A stretch of 64,000 bases of DNA from Bacteroidales bacterium. Lineage in GTDB: Bacteria > Bacteroidota > Bacteroidia > Bacteroidales > F082. Of the stretch, positions 41,124 through 49,099 are shown one piece after another. The notes beneath the pieces were generated by a model. It saw only the letters and a list, made by a program, of their open reading frames with translations. It had not been told where the DNA came from and did not search any database. A program made the translations under genes and the position numbers. Location: NCBI GenBank assembly GCA_017549805.1, contig JAFYNJ010000004.1:1-64000 (forward strand). The letters are read 5' to 3'. The first letter of the stretch is position 1, and every line of letters starts with the position of its first letter.

Positions 41124-42937
41124 CACTCCTCGACTGGCTACCGATCACCAAGAAAGAAACCGACCTGCGCGGGTGGGACGAGGTGGATATCGTGTTCGTC
41201 ACGGGCGACGCCTACGTCGATCATCCTGCGTTTGGGGCGGCTGTCATCGGAAGGGTGTTGGAACATGCCGGTTTTCGAGTGGCCTTGATCCCCCAGCCCA
41301 ACTGGAGGGACGATTTGAGGGACTTCAAGAAGTTCGGCAAACCGAGGATCTATTTCGGAGTCTCGGCCGGCTGCATGGACTCGATGGTGAACCACTACAC
41401 CGCCAACAAGAGGTTGAGAAGCAACGACGCCTACACCCCGGGCGGCGAGGCCGGTTTCCGTCCCGATAGGGCCAGCGTGGTCTATAGCAACATCTTGAAA
41501 AAACTCTATCCCGACGTGCCCGTGGTAATCGGAGGCATTGAAGCTTCCCTGCGAAGGGTGACCCAATACGACTACTGGGACGACTGCCTGAAGCCTTCGA
41601 TTTTAGTGGATTCGAAGGCCGACATCGGCGTTTACGGCATGGGCGAATACACCATGCTGGAGATTGCCCAAGCCATCCAGCAAGGCCGTAAAGTCAGCGA
41701 GTTGACCAACATCCAGCAGACCTTCTTCCTCCAGGACAAAAGCCAACCTTTGCCTGCTTTCGACGGCGAGACCATCGAGCTCGTATCGCATGAAGTCTGT
41801 TTGAAAGACAAGAAGAAATACGCTTCCAACTTCAAGCATATTGAAGAGGAATCCAACAAAAAACACGCTGCCCGACTGGTGCAGGATGTCGGTAAGCAAC
41901 GGGTGATTATCAATCCTCCTTTACCCACTTTTACTACGGAACAAATCGATGCTTCGTTTGACCTTCCCTATACCAGACTGCCTCATCCGAAATATGCCAA
42001 GCGCGGCGCCATTCCCGCCTACGAAATGATCAAGCACTCGATCAACCTACATCGGGGCTGTTTTGGAGGATGTGCCTTCTGCACTATCTCGGCGCATCAA
42101 GGCAAGTTCGTTGCCTCACGCAGCAAGGAATCCATCATGCGAGAGGTGGAAAAGGTGACCCAAATGGAGGATTTCAAGGGCTATATCAGCGACTTGGGCG
42201 GTCCCTCGGCCAACATGTACCGCATGAAGGGCAAGGACGAAAAACTATGCGAGAAATGCGTACGCCCCACCTGCCTGCAACCCTCTGTGTGCAAGAACCT
42301 CAACACCGATCACCATCCATTGATTGAAATCTACAAGTTGGTGGATCAGCACCCCAAGGTCAAGAAAGCCACCGTCGGCTCAGGCATCCGCTACGACTTG
42401 TTCCTGCACGACTGCACTCCTGAGGAAAGCAAGGCCATGGGGTACGACGAATACTTCGAGCAGCTGGTGAAAAGGCATGTCAGCGGTCGGTTGAAAGTGG
42501 CACCCGAGCACACCAGCGACGCCGTGCTGAAGCTCATGCGCAAGCCCAAATTCGACCTATTCGTCAAACTGAAAAAGAAGTTCGACGCCATCAATGAAAA
42601 GGAACATCTCAACCAGCAGCTCATCCCCTACTTCATCTCCTCGCATCCCGACTGTTATCTGGAGGACATGGCGGATTTGGCGGTGAAAACCAAAGCGTTG
42701 GGCTATCATCTGGAACAAGTGCAGGACTTCACCCCCACCCCTATGACCTTGGCCACGGAGATCTATTATTCAGGCTACAATCCCTACACCCTGGAACCCG
42801 TATTTTGTGCCAAAACCAAAGAGGAGAAACTCGCCCAACAACGATTCTTTTTCTGGTACAAGCCCGAGAACCGCGAATGGGCGAAATCGATGTTGAAAAA
42901 GCTGGGACGGCCTGAGTGGATCAAAAAATTGTTTTAA
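41120..42937 (+). CDS. ygiQ: YgiQ family radical SAM protein
   Basis: 605 aa radical S-adenosylmethionine enzyme of unresolved function. N-terminal cobalamin-binding-like region (DIVFVTGDAYVDHPAFG, FGVSAGCMDSMVNHYT, VVIGGIEASLRR). The radical SAM core begins with the CxxxCxxC cluster motif in HRGCFGGCAFCTI (about 315). A second Cys group (LCEKCVRPTC and SVC) follows at about 375-395, and the YgiQ C-terminal region has QVQDFTPTPMTLATEIYYSGYNP. The stop codon TAA is also the first part of the next gene's promoter box. Confidence 0.93.
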   Translation: MTLLDWLPITKKETDLRGWDEVDIVFVTGDAYVDHPAFGAAVIGRVLEHAGFRVALIPQPNWRDDLRDFKKFGKPRIYFGVSAGCMDSMVNHYTANKRLRSNDAYTPGGEAGFRPDRASVVYSNILKKLYPDVPVVIGGIEASLRRVTQYDYWDDCLKPSILVDSKADIGVYGMGEYTMLEIAQAIQQGRKVSELTNIQQTFFLQDKSQPLPAFDGETIELVSHEVCLKDKKKYASNFKHIEEESNKKHAARLVQDVGKQRVIINPPLPTFTTEQIDASFDLPYTRLPHPKYAKRGAIPAYEMIKHSINLHRGCFGGCAFCTISAHQGKFVASRSKESIMREVEKVTQMEDFKGYISDLGGPSANMYRMKGKDEKLCEKCVRPTCLQPSVCKNLNTDHHPLIEIYKLVDQHPKVKKATVGSGIRYDLFLHDCTPEESKAMGYDEYFEQLVKRHVSGRLKVAPEHTSDAVLKLMRKPKFDLFVKLKKKFDAINEKEHLNQQLIPYFISSHPDCYLEDMADLAVKTKALGYHLEQVQDFTPTPMTLATEIYYSGYNPYTLEPVFCAKTKEEKLAQQRFFFWYKPENREWAKSMLKKLGRPEWIKKLF

Positions 42938-42942
42938 CTTTG
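42935..42942 (+). promoter_or_regulatory. Promoter -7 box overlapping the ygiQ stop codon
   Basis: TAACTTTG; its TAA is the ygiQ stop (42935-42937). Serves the nicotinamidase gene at 42972. Confidence 0.7.
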
Positions 42943-42971
42943 CGGCAAATTTCAAAAAGACAAATAAAACC

Positions 42972-43685
42972 ATGAAAAAAGTATTTATCGGAGCCTTGTC
43001 GCTCATCGCAGCCCTGGTCATTACCGGTTGCAAAAACAACAATGATCAGTCCAAGAAAATTGTCAAAGAACAACAAACCGAAGAAGTCGTGAAAGAAAAC
43101 CGCATGCTCATCATAGTCGATCCACAGGTCGATTTCACCACGGGCAGCCTTGCCACCGCCAAGGGTCCCGAGGCCATGGACCGTCTTGCCAAAGCCATCG
43201 AAAACGACGTTTTGGATAAATACAACTGGGTCATCGTCACCCAAGACGCCCATCCTAGGAATCACTGCTCCTTCGTGGAGAATGGCGGTGTGTTTCCACC
43301 CCACTGTGTTGAAGGCACCGAGGGCATGGAAGTGTATCCTGCCCTTCAAAAAGCTTTGGATGCAAAGATGGACAAGTTGTCAGGAGGTGTCCACTACATG
43401 ACCAAAGGCGACCTCGCCGACAAGGAAGAGTTCAGTATCTTCCAAAACGAACACAGCGGCGAGAAGCTGACCAAGACCATCACGGAGTTCGAGAAATTCG
43501 ACGGCATCGACATCTGCGGCATCGCCACCGACTACTGCGTGTATGAGACCGTCAAGGACCTGACGGCCATCTATCCCGCCAAGCAAATCCGCATCGTCAC
43601 CAACTGCATCGCCGCCGTTGACGACAACGACACCAAGTTGGCCGACTTGATGAAGGAAAACGGAATCGAGGGAATCACTTTTTAA
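42972..43685 (+). CDS. Nicotinamidase-like lipoprotein
   Basis: Predicted to hydrolyse nicotinamide to nicotinate and ammonia; 237 aa, isochorismatase fold. The PncA triad is complete: D50 (IIVDPQVDF), K145 (YMTKGD) and C189 (GIATDYCV). Metal ligands fit D92/H94/H98 (TQDAHPRNH) and H111 (PPHC). The unusual part is the N-terminus: a lipoprotein signal with lipobox ITGC (Cys20) and a Lys/Glu-rich spacer to about residue 43. This places the enzyme on the periplasmic or outer-membrane face rather than in the cytoplasm. Its stop is followed directly by an AGAAGNN repeat tract. Confidence 0.88.
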   Translation: MKKVFIGALSLIAALVITGCKNNNDQSKKIVKEQQTEEVVKENRMLIIVDPQVDFTTGSLATAKGPEAMDRLAKAIENDVLDKYNWVIVTQDAHPRNHCSFVENGGVFPPHCVEGTEGMEVYPALQKALDAKMDKLSGGVHYMTKGDLADKEEFSIFQNEHSGEKLTKTITEFEKFDGIDICGIATDYCVYETVKDLTAIYPAKQIRIVTNCIAAVDDNDTKLADLMKENGIEGITF

Positions 43686-43712
43686 GAAGTCAGAAGACAG
43701 AAGTAAGAAGAT
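43685..43712. repeat. 7-bp tandem repeat (AGAAGNN x4)
   Basis: AGAAGTC, AGAAGAC, AGAAGTA, AGAAGAT in perfect register, starting at the last base of the nicotinamidase stop and ending 3 bases before the ATG of the PTS IIC-like gene. Confidence 0.9.
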
Positions 43713-43715
43713 AGA

Positions 43716-44735
43716 ATGGGGCGATTCAAGGAGTTTTGTGAGCGGAAGAAGGTGGACTCCACCTGGCGTGCCTATTTCGTGGATGCGTTGGGGGCGATGG
43801 CCTTGGGCTTGTTTGCCTCCTTGCTCATCGGCACGATTTTCCAGACCTTGGGAGACAAGACGGGATGGGATGCCTTTGTGACCATTGCAAAATACGCCAA
43901 AGCCGCCACAGGAGCAGCCATCGCGGTCGCCATCGCCTACAAGCTTCGCTGCGAGGGTCTGGTGCTGTTTAGCGCCATCGCCGTGGGTATCGCCGGCAAC
44001 GAGTTGGGTGGTCCCATGGGGGCATACGTAGCCGTGTTGGTTGCCATCGAACTGGGCAAGATGGTTTATAAGGAGACACAGGTGGACATCCTAGTCACCC
44101 CTGCCGTCGTCATCATCAGCGGCGTGCTGGTGGCCTTCGCCATCGGGCCTGCCATCGGCAGGCTGATGACCGCCCTCGGGGCGTTCATCGAGCACGCCAC
44201 CCTGATGCAGCCCTTCCTGATGGGCATCATCGTATCGGTGGTCATCGGCGCCGTACTCACCCTCCCCATCAGCTCCGCCGCCATCTGCCTGGCCATCGGC
44301 CTCGGCGGCATCGCCGGCGGCGCAGCGACCGCAGGTTGCTGCGCGCAGATGATCGGCTTCGCGGTGCTCAGCTTCAGGGAGAACCGTTGGGGCGGGCTCT
44401 TGGCACAAGGTTTGGGCACCTCCATGCTCCAAATGGGCAACATCGTGAAGAACCCACGCATCTGGATTCCTCCAACTTTGGCTGCCGCCATCACGGGGCC
44501 TCTCGCCACTTGCGTGTTCCATCTTGAAAACATCCCCATCGGCTCCGGCATGGGCACCTGTGGACTGGTAGGCCCTATCGGCATCTATACCGCCATGCCC
44601 GACGGTGGTGCCAACATGTGGATCGGCATGTTGCTGATTTGTTTTGTGCTGCCCGCTGTCCTATCATGGCTCTTCGGCATGGTCCTTCGCAAAATCGGCT
44701 GGATCAAAGACGGCGACCTTAAAATCGAATGCTGA
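43716..44735 (+). CDS. PTS IIC-like membrane permease (PfoR/EIIC_2 family)
   Basis: 339 aa, very hydrophobic, with about nine to ten membrane segments. Conserved features are AMALGLFASLLIGTIFQTLG, GNELGGPMGAYVAV, LTLPISSAAICLAIGLGG and the late GSGMGTCGLVGPIGIYTAM. These fit the PTS_EIIC_2 (PfoR) family. No IIA, IIB, HPr or EI gene is nearby, and many family members seem to work outside sugar phosphorylation, so the substrate is open. The start lies 3 bases after a heptad repeat array. It overlaps recX at its stop (TGATG). Confidence 0.85.
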   Translation: MGRFKEFCERKKVDSTWRAYFVDALGAMALGLFASLLIGTIFQTLGDKTGWDAFVTIAKYAKAATGAAIAVAIAYKLRCEGLVLFSAIAVGIAGNELGGPMGAYVAVLVAIELGKMVYKETQVDILVTPAVVIISGVLVAFAIGPAIGRLMTALGAFIEHATLMQPFLMGIIVSVVIGAVLTLPISSAAICLAIGLGGIAGGAATAGCCAQMIGFAVLSFRENRWGGLLAQGLGTSMLQMGNIVKNPRIWIPPTLAAAITGPLATCVFHLENIPIGSGMGTCGLVGPIGIYTAMPDGGANMWIGMLLICFVLPAVLSWLFGMVLRKIGWIKDGDLKIEC

Positions 44736-45205
44736 TGGCCAAGCCTTTATCGCCCGACCAAATCTTGGACAAGATGGCCAAGTACTGCGCCTATCAGGAG
44801 CGTTGTGTCAAGGATGTTGTCGATAAGCTAAAAACCTTCGACCTTTCCGAAAAAGATCGCCAAGAGATTCTCAACTATCTGATTGAAAACCGTTTCGTCA
44901 ATGATGAGCGTTTTGCCAAGTGTTTTGTAAAAGGCAAGATCAACCAAAGCGGTTGGGGCGTCAACAAAATCCGTTTCCACTTGATTCAAAAGGGCATCGC
45001 CAAGGAGCTCATCGACGAGGCCTTGCGATCCTTCGACCAAGAGACTTATCGCCAACGACTCGTTGAGGTTTTGGAAACCAAGGCGAAGACCGTCAAAGCC
45101 GCCAACGAGTTCGAAAAGAAGCGGAAACTGGCCGCCTACGCCATGCAGAAAGGCTTTGAAGCCAATTTAGTTTGGGAAGTAATCAAAGATGACTTTTCCG
45201 ATTGA
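44735..45205 (+). CDS. recX: RecX family regulator of RecA
   Basis: 156 aa helical repeat protein that binds RecA filaments and limits their extension. Three-helix RecX repeats are visible: MAKYCAYQERCVKDVVDKL, then ILNYLIENRFVNDERFAKCFVKGKINQSGWG, then IRFHLIQKGIAKELIDEAL, and a divergent C-terminal copy. Start is ATG 44735, overlapping the previous stop as TGATG; ATG 44729 would add two residues. recA is not in the window. Confidence 0.9.
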   Translation: MAKPLSPDQILDKMAKYCAYQERCVKDVVDKLKTFDLSEKDRQEILNYLIENRFVNDERFAKCFVKGKINQSGWGVNKIRFHLIQKGIAKELIDEALRSFDQETYRQRLVEVLETKAKTVKAANEFEKKRKLAAYAMQKGFEANLVWEVIKDDFSD

Positions 45206-45215
45206 TCTTTTTTTC

Positions 45216-45223
45216 TATTTTTG
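45216..45223 (+). promoter_or_regulatory. Promoter -7 box for the LytTR gene
   Basis: TATTTTTG, 28 bases before the ATG at 45251 and 11 bases after the recX stop. Confidence 0.68.
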
Positions 45224-45250
45224 CACCCCGAATAAGGATACCGCATCGTC

Positions 45251-46129
45251 ATGAAACTCCGCAAAAACCTGATTACACAAACCCCGGAATGTCTGACTGA
45301 CCCTATCAACCAGGCGCAACATGTCATCATTGCCGTTTTGTTCGCTTTGGTGTTTCTGACCGCCTACACGCCTTTTTCCGACACTTCCTGGTTCCAGCTG
45401 GGCACCAACAGCCGTTTTGTCGGTACGGTGGGCTTTGTGGGAATCGGCACCTTCTTCTTGGCATGCAGTCGCTCTTTGATGACGTACAGTGTCAAGAAAC
45501 TCAGGCATTTCGCTTTCTGGGCTTATCTCCTCTGGTTGTTCCTTGAAATCGTTCTGATTGCAGCTTTCCACACCTACCTATCCTATTTCGTCGTCAAAGC
45601 GACTTCCTATTCCTTAGGTTTCATCTTTGGGAAGAGCTTCCTGATTACCTTCATTGCCTTGGCTGTACCATATACCATCGTCGATTTGATGTTTTTGCTA
45701 AAGGACTCCCGCCGCAAGCTGATGCTCACCAAGAGCGACACGGTGGAGTCGGATGACGAAGTGATGCCCGAGCACACCGAGATCATCAACCTCATGGACA
45801 ACAATGGCAATCTAAAGCTCTCCGTGAAGCTGGACAACCTCTATTACATCAAGGCGGAGGACAACTACATCAACGTGTATTACCAACGCAATGGTGCCGT
45901 CGCCTCTTACATGCTACGCTGTAAGATGAAGACCATCGAGGACAACTGCGTGGATTCCAGCTCCTTGATGCGTTGCCACCGTTCCTATATCGTCAACATC
46001 AACAAGGTGAGCGTCTTGCATAACGAAACCGACGGGTTCATCATTGAATTTGAACGCGAGGGCTTGGATTCGATTCCTGTTTCGAAGACCTATTCCAAGC
46101 GGGTGTTGGAGGCGTTTAATAAGAGGTGA
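45251..46129 (+). CDS. Membrane-bound LytTR-family transcription regulator
   Basis: 292 aa. Four membrane segments (about 22-42, 56-72, 85-110 and 122-147) are followed by an acidic linker and a LytTR DNA-binding domain about 185-290 (LSVKLDNLYYIKAEDNYINVYY, MRCHRSYIVNINKVSV, IPVSKTYSKRVLEAF). There is no receiver domain and no histidine kinase neighbour, so it probably senses a membrane signal directly. Targets are unknown; LytTR sites are typically pairs of 9-bp repeats. Its stop begins a heptad repeat tract. Confidence 0.9.
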   Translation: MKLRKNLITQTPECLTDPINQAQHVIIAVLFALVFLTAYTPFSDTSWFQLGTNSRFVGTVGFVGIGTFFLACSRSLMTYSVKKLRHFAFWAYLLWLFLEIVLIAAFHTYLSYFVVKATSYSLGFIFGKSFLITFIALAVPYTIVDLMFLLKDSRRKLMLTKSDTVESDDEVMPEHTEIINLMDNNGNLKLSVKLDNLYYIKAEDNYINVYYQRNGAVASYMLRCKMKTIEDNCVDSSSLMRCHRSYIVNINKVSVLHNETDGFIIEFEREGLDSIPVSKTYSKRVLEAFNKR

Positions 46130-46156
46130 GAAGACAGAAGTCAGAAGCAAGAAGCA
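46129..46156. repeat. 7-bp tandem repeat (AGAAGNN x4)
   Basis: AGAAGAC, AGAAGTC, AGAAGCA, AGAAGCA immediately after the LytTR stop codon. This copy lies between convergent genes rather than before a start codon. Confidence 0.88.
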
Positions 46157-46162
46157 AAATAC

Positions 46163-46187
46163 AAAAAAAGCACCCCTTCCGAGGTGC
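46163..46187 (-). terminator. Terminator of the fab operon
   Basis: On the minus strand GCACCTC pairs with GGGGTGC (one T-G wobble) and is followed by seven T. It lies 37 bases past the fabG stop. Confidence 0.85.
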
Positions 46188-46223
46188 CTTTCCAAAAATA
46201 AAACTATGCTCGTTTTGTAATCC

Positions 46224-46970
46224 TTAGCAATTCATGCCGCCACAGCAGTGGATGACCTGACCCGTGACATACGAGGAGAGGTCGGAGGCGAGGAAGAGCG
46301 CCACATTGGCAACGTCCTCGGGGGTGCCACCGCGACGCAATGGAATCAGGCTTTCCCAAGCCTTGCGGACCTCGTCCGGCAAAGCATTGGTCATGGCCGT
46401 GATGATGAATCCCGGCGCAATGGCATTGTGACGGATATTACGAACGCCCATCTCCTTGGCCGCACTCTTGGTGAAGCCGATGATACCCGCCTTGGAGGCG
46501 GAGTAGTTGCACTGGTTGGCGTTGCCTGAGACACCCACCACGGAGCTCATGTTGATGACACTGCCGCCGTTCTGACGCCACATGATGGGTTGCACGGCCT
46601 TGGTAAAGTTGAACACCGACTTGAGGTTCACGTTGATGACGGCATCCCACTGTTCCTCGGTCATGCGCTTCAGCGCGGTATCCTTAGTGATACCGGCATT
46701 GTTGACCAACACATCGATATGGCCGAAGTCCTTGACAATCTCGTCAACAACTTGCTGCGTCTCCGTGAAGTTAGCAGCATTGGAGGCGTAAGCCTTGGCT
46801 TGGATGCCCATGGCTTGCAGTTCCTTCTCGGTTTCCAATACGAAATCGCTCAAGGCGATGTCGGTGAAGGCGATGTTGCAGCCCTCCTGGGCAAAGCGAA
46901 TGGCAATGGCCTTGCCGATGCCACGTCCAGCACCCGTGATAAGGGCAACCTTGTTTTCTAATAATTTCAT
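46224..46970 (-). CDS. fabG: 3-oxoacyl-[acyl-carrier-protein] reductase
   Basis: NADPH-dependent reductase of the fatty-acid elongation cycle; 248 aa short-chain dehydrogenase. Cofactor motif TGAGRGIGKAIA, NNAGITKD, catalytic Ser in NMSSVVG and YxxxK in CNYSASKAG are all present. It ends in a Cys-rich VIHCCGGMNC where typical FabG has VDGGM. Last gene of the fab cluster, with an internal promoter upstream (46998-47005), so it can be expressed separately from fabH-F-Z-acpP. Confidence 0.95.
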   Translation of the reverse strand: MKLLENKVALITGAGRGIGKAIAIRFAQEGCNIAFTDIALSDFVLETEKELQAMGIQAKAYASNAANFTETQQVVDEIVKDFGHIDVLVNNAGITKDTALKRMTEEQWDAVINVNLKSVFNFTKAVQPIMWRQNGGSVINMSSVVGVSGNANQCNYSASKAGIIGFTKSAAKEMGVRNIRHNAIAPGFIITAMTNALPDEVRKAWESLIPLRRGGTPEDVANVALFLASDLSSYVTGQVIHCCGGMNC

Positions 46971-46997
46971 AATTTCAATTTTTCAGAATTCAGGCTT

Positions 46998-47005
46998 CAA
47001 AGATA
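46998..47005 (-). promoter_or_regulatory. Internal promoter -7 box before fabG
   Basis: TATCTTTG on the minus strand, 28 bases before the fabG start, between it and a heptad repeat array. Confidence 0.6.
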
Positions 47006-47010
47006 TGAAA

Positions 47011-47045
47011 TTCTTCTTACTCCTAACTTCTTACTCCTGACTTCT
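47011..47045. repeat. 7-bp tandem repeat between acpP and fabG
   Basis: Five units, on the gene strand AGAAGTC, AGGAGTA, AGAAGTT, AGGAGTA, AGAAGAA. It abuts the acpP stop codon. Confidence 0.85.
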
Positions 47046-47285
47046 TTACTTCGATACGTATTCTTCAATGAGTTTGTAAAGGTCTTCCACGGTCTGGATC
47101 TTTTCCGTGTCGGCATCTTCAAACTTCAGATTGAACTCACGTTCTAGGTCCATGGAGAGCTCGACGACGTCCAACGAGTCGGCACCCAAGTCATTGGAAA
47201 GATTCTTTTCAGGGGTGATTTCGCTTTCATCGAGACCCAATTTGGATGCGATGATGCTTCTGATCTTGTCTTGTAATGTTGCCAT
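47046..47285 (-). CDS. acpP: Acyl carrier protein
   Basis: 79 aa acidic helical carrier of growing acyl chains. The phosphopantetheine Ser is in GADSLDVVEL. Start ATG 47285 (MATLQDKIRS) is the normal ACP start; the 35 residues upstream in the same frame come from the overlapping fabZ end and a repeat tract. It sits between fabZ and fabG. Confidence 0.97.
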   Translation of the reverse strand: MATLQDKIRSIIASKLGLDESEITPEKNLSNDLGADSLDVVELSMDLEREFNLKFEDADTEKIQTVEDLYKLIEEYVSK

Positions 47286-47302
47286 TGTTATCAGTTTTAA
47301 GT

Positions 47303-47330
47303 TATTCAGTTTTCCGTTTTCAGTTCTCCG
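47303..47330. repeat. 7-bp tandem repeat between fabZ and acpP
   Basis: Four units on the plus strand: TATTCAG, TTTTCCG, TTTTCAG, TTCTCCG. It contains the fabZ stop and encodes the last residues (TEN) of FabZ. Confidence 0.82.
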
Positions 47331-47754
47331 TTTTTCTTGTGTCGGGAAGGAGGGCAAAGGAGAGCTCGCCTCTGACACACATCTTACCATCGACGCTCAG
47401 CTTGGCAGAGCAGATGTAGATGTTGGCGCGATGCACATCGAGGGTGGCTTCCACTTCAACGGTGTCGCCGGGACGCACGCTATTCTTGAAGCGCACTTTG
47501 TCGATGCCGGTGTAAAAGGTCAGCTTGCCAATGAGGTCGTCCTTCATCAAGAGGGCACAGCTTTGAGCCATGATCTCGCAGAGGATGACACCCGGAACAA
47601 CGGGTTCTCCGGGGAAATGGCCTTTCAGGAAAAATTCCTCGCCCGTCACATGATACTTGGAATGGGCCACATGGTTTTCGTCAAGGGTCATCTCATCCAC
47701 CAGGAGCATGGGCTCGCGGTGCGGGAGATACTGTTTGATTTCGTCTCTATTCAT
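47320..47754 (-). CDS. fabZ: 3-hydroxyacyl-[acyl-carrier-protein] dehydratase
   Basis: Hot-dog fold dehydratase of 144 aa in the elongation cycle. The N-terminal LPHREPMLLVDEM and the catalytic His of KGHFPGEPVVPGVI are present, with Glu in CEIMAQ. It is a stand-alone FabZ, not the LpxC-FabZ fusion common in Bacteroidota, so a second copy probably exists elsewhere. The C-terminal KTEN is encoded by a heptad repeat array; an octad array precedes the start. Confidence 0.95.
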   Translation of the reverse strand: MNRDEIKQYLPHREPMLLVDEMTLDENHVAHSKYHVTGEEFFLKGHFPGEPVVPGVILCEIMAQSCALLMKDDLIGKLTFYTGIDKVRFKNSVRPGDTVEVEATLDVHRANIYICSAKLSVDGKMCVRGELSFALLPDTRKTEN

Positions 47755-47757
47755 TAT

Positions 47758-47797
47758 GTTGAGTTGTTGATTTGTTTACTTGTTGAGTTGTTTTTTA
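47758..47797. repeat. 8-bp tandem repeat before fabZ
   Basis: Five units on the plus strand: GTTGAGTT, GTTGATTT, GTTTACTT, GTTGAGTT, GTTTTTTA. It sits between the fabF stop and the fabZ start. Period 8 rather than 7. Confidence 0.82.
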
Positions 47798-47812
47798 GTG
47801 ACAAGGCACCTC

Positions 47813-49060
47813 TCATCTTTCATCTTTCACCTTCCTCACCGCCACGCAAGCATTGTGACCACCAAAGCCCAACGAGTTGGAGATGGCGATATCCAAATCC
47901 ACCTTGACGGCTTTGTTCGGCGTGTAGTCGAGATCGCATTCGGGATCGGGTTCGTCCAGGCCGATAGTTGGAGGGATGATGCCTGTATTGAGGGCCATCA
48001 CGGTGGCTACCAATTCAATGCCACCGGCAGCACCAAGGGCGTGACCCATCTCCGATTTGGTGGAACTGATATGGGCCCTGCGTGCTTCTTCCTCACCCAT
48101 TGCAATCTTGATGGCTTTGGTCTCGCCGCTGTCGTTCATCGGGGTACCCGTTCCATGGGCGTTGATATACAAGGATTCACCAGCCTTGTAGCCAGCCTCG
48201 TCAAGGGCTTGTTTAATCGCCAAGCTCTGGGTAGTGCCGTCGGGACGCGGAGCGGTGCTGTGGTAAGCATCGCAGCTGTTGCCGTAGCCGCAGACCTCGG
48301 CATAGATCTTTGCACCGCGCTGTTTGGCATGTTCGTATTCCTCCAGAAGAACGATGCCGGCACCTTCAGCAATGACAAAACCGCCACGGTTCTTGTTGAA
48401 CGGCAAGGAAGCCCTCAGTGGATCCTCGGCCTTGGTCAAGGCCTTGCAATTGGCGAAGCCCGCAATGCTGATCCTATTGATGCCGGCCTCAGCACCACCT
48501 GTGATGATGGCATCGGCATAGCCGTGCTTGATGGCGCGATAGGCTTCACCAATGGAATGAGTACCCGTGGCACAAGCTGTCACGATGGGTACGCAGGGAC
48601 CTTGGGCGTTGTAGCGGATGGCCACGCTACCCGAAGCCATGTTGCCGATCATGGTGGGGATCATCAGCGGAGAGACCCAGCGGGGACCTTCCGCGTTCAT
48701 CTTGGTAATCTCACGCAAAATGGTATCGAAACCGCCGATACCCGAACCGATATAGACGCCCAAACGGCTGGGATCCATCTGCATGTCCTCGTTGTCCTTC
48801 ATCGCCTGAGTAGCGGCTGCCATGGCATAGATGGCAAAACGGTCGTTGCGCTTGGCAAAGGCCTTGTCCACGCCAGCGGCGATGGGGTCGAAGTCCTTCA
48901 GCTCCGCAGCAATCTTCACAGGAAGATCGGAGGTGTCGAAAGAGGCGATCGGGGCAATGCCGCAAACGCCATTGATCAAATTATTCCAAGTGGTTTCAAG
49001 GTCGTTGCCTACCGGCGAGACAACACCCATACCTGTAATCACTACTCTTCTCGTTTCCAT
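47813..49060 (-). CDS. fabF: 3-oxoacyl-[acyl-carrier-protein] synthase II
   Basis: Chain-elongating condensing enzyme of 415 aa. Catalytic Cys163 in VTACATGTHSIGEAYR and the two His in NAHGTGTPMND and KSEMGHALGAAGG are present. GFGGHNACVAVRK closes the protein as usual. A heptad repeat precedes its start, and it follows fabH by 39 bases. Confidence 0.97.
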   Translation of the reverse strand: METRRVVITGMGVVSPVGNDLETTWNNLINGVCGIAPIASFDTSDLPVKIAAELKDFDPIAAGVDKAFAKRNDRFAIYAMAAATQAMKDNEDMQMDPSRLGVYIGSGIGGFDTILREITKMNAEGPRWVSPLMIPTMIGNMASGSVAIRYNAQGPCVPIVTACATGTHSIGEAYRAIKHGYADAIITGGAEAGINRISIAGFANCKALTKAEDPLRASLPFNKNRGGFVIAEGAGIVLLEEYEHAKQRGAKIYAEVCGYGNSCDAYHSTAPRPDGTTQSLAIKQALDEAGYKAGESLYINAHGTGTPMNDSGETKAIKIAMGEEEARRAHISSTKSEMGHALGAAGGIELVATVMALNTGIIPPTIGLDEPDPECDLDYTPNKAVKVDLDIAISNSLGFGGHNACVAVRKVKDER

Positions 49061-49064
49061 AAAA

Positions 49065-49092
49065 GATTCTTACTTCTTCCTTCTGTCTTCTC
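49065..49092. repeat. 7-bp tandem repeat between fabH and fabF
   Basis: Four units, on the gene strand GAGAAGA, CAGAAGG, AAGAAGT, AAGAATC. It ends 4 bases before the fabF ATG. Confidence 0.83.
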
Positions 49093-49099
49093 AAAAAAA

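Noticed and set aside
47286-47390. 35-residue N-terminal extension of ACP
   Set aside because: It covers the 7-bp repeat tract and the fabZ end, while ACP starts at MATLQDK.
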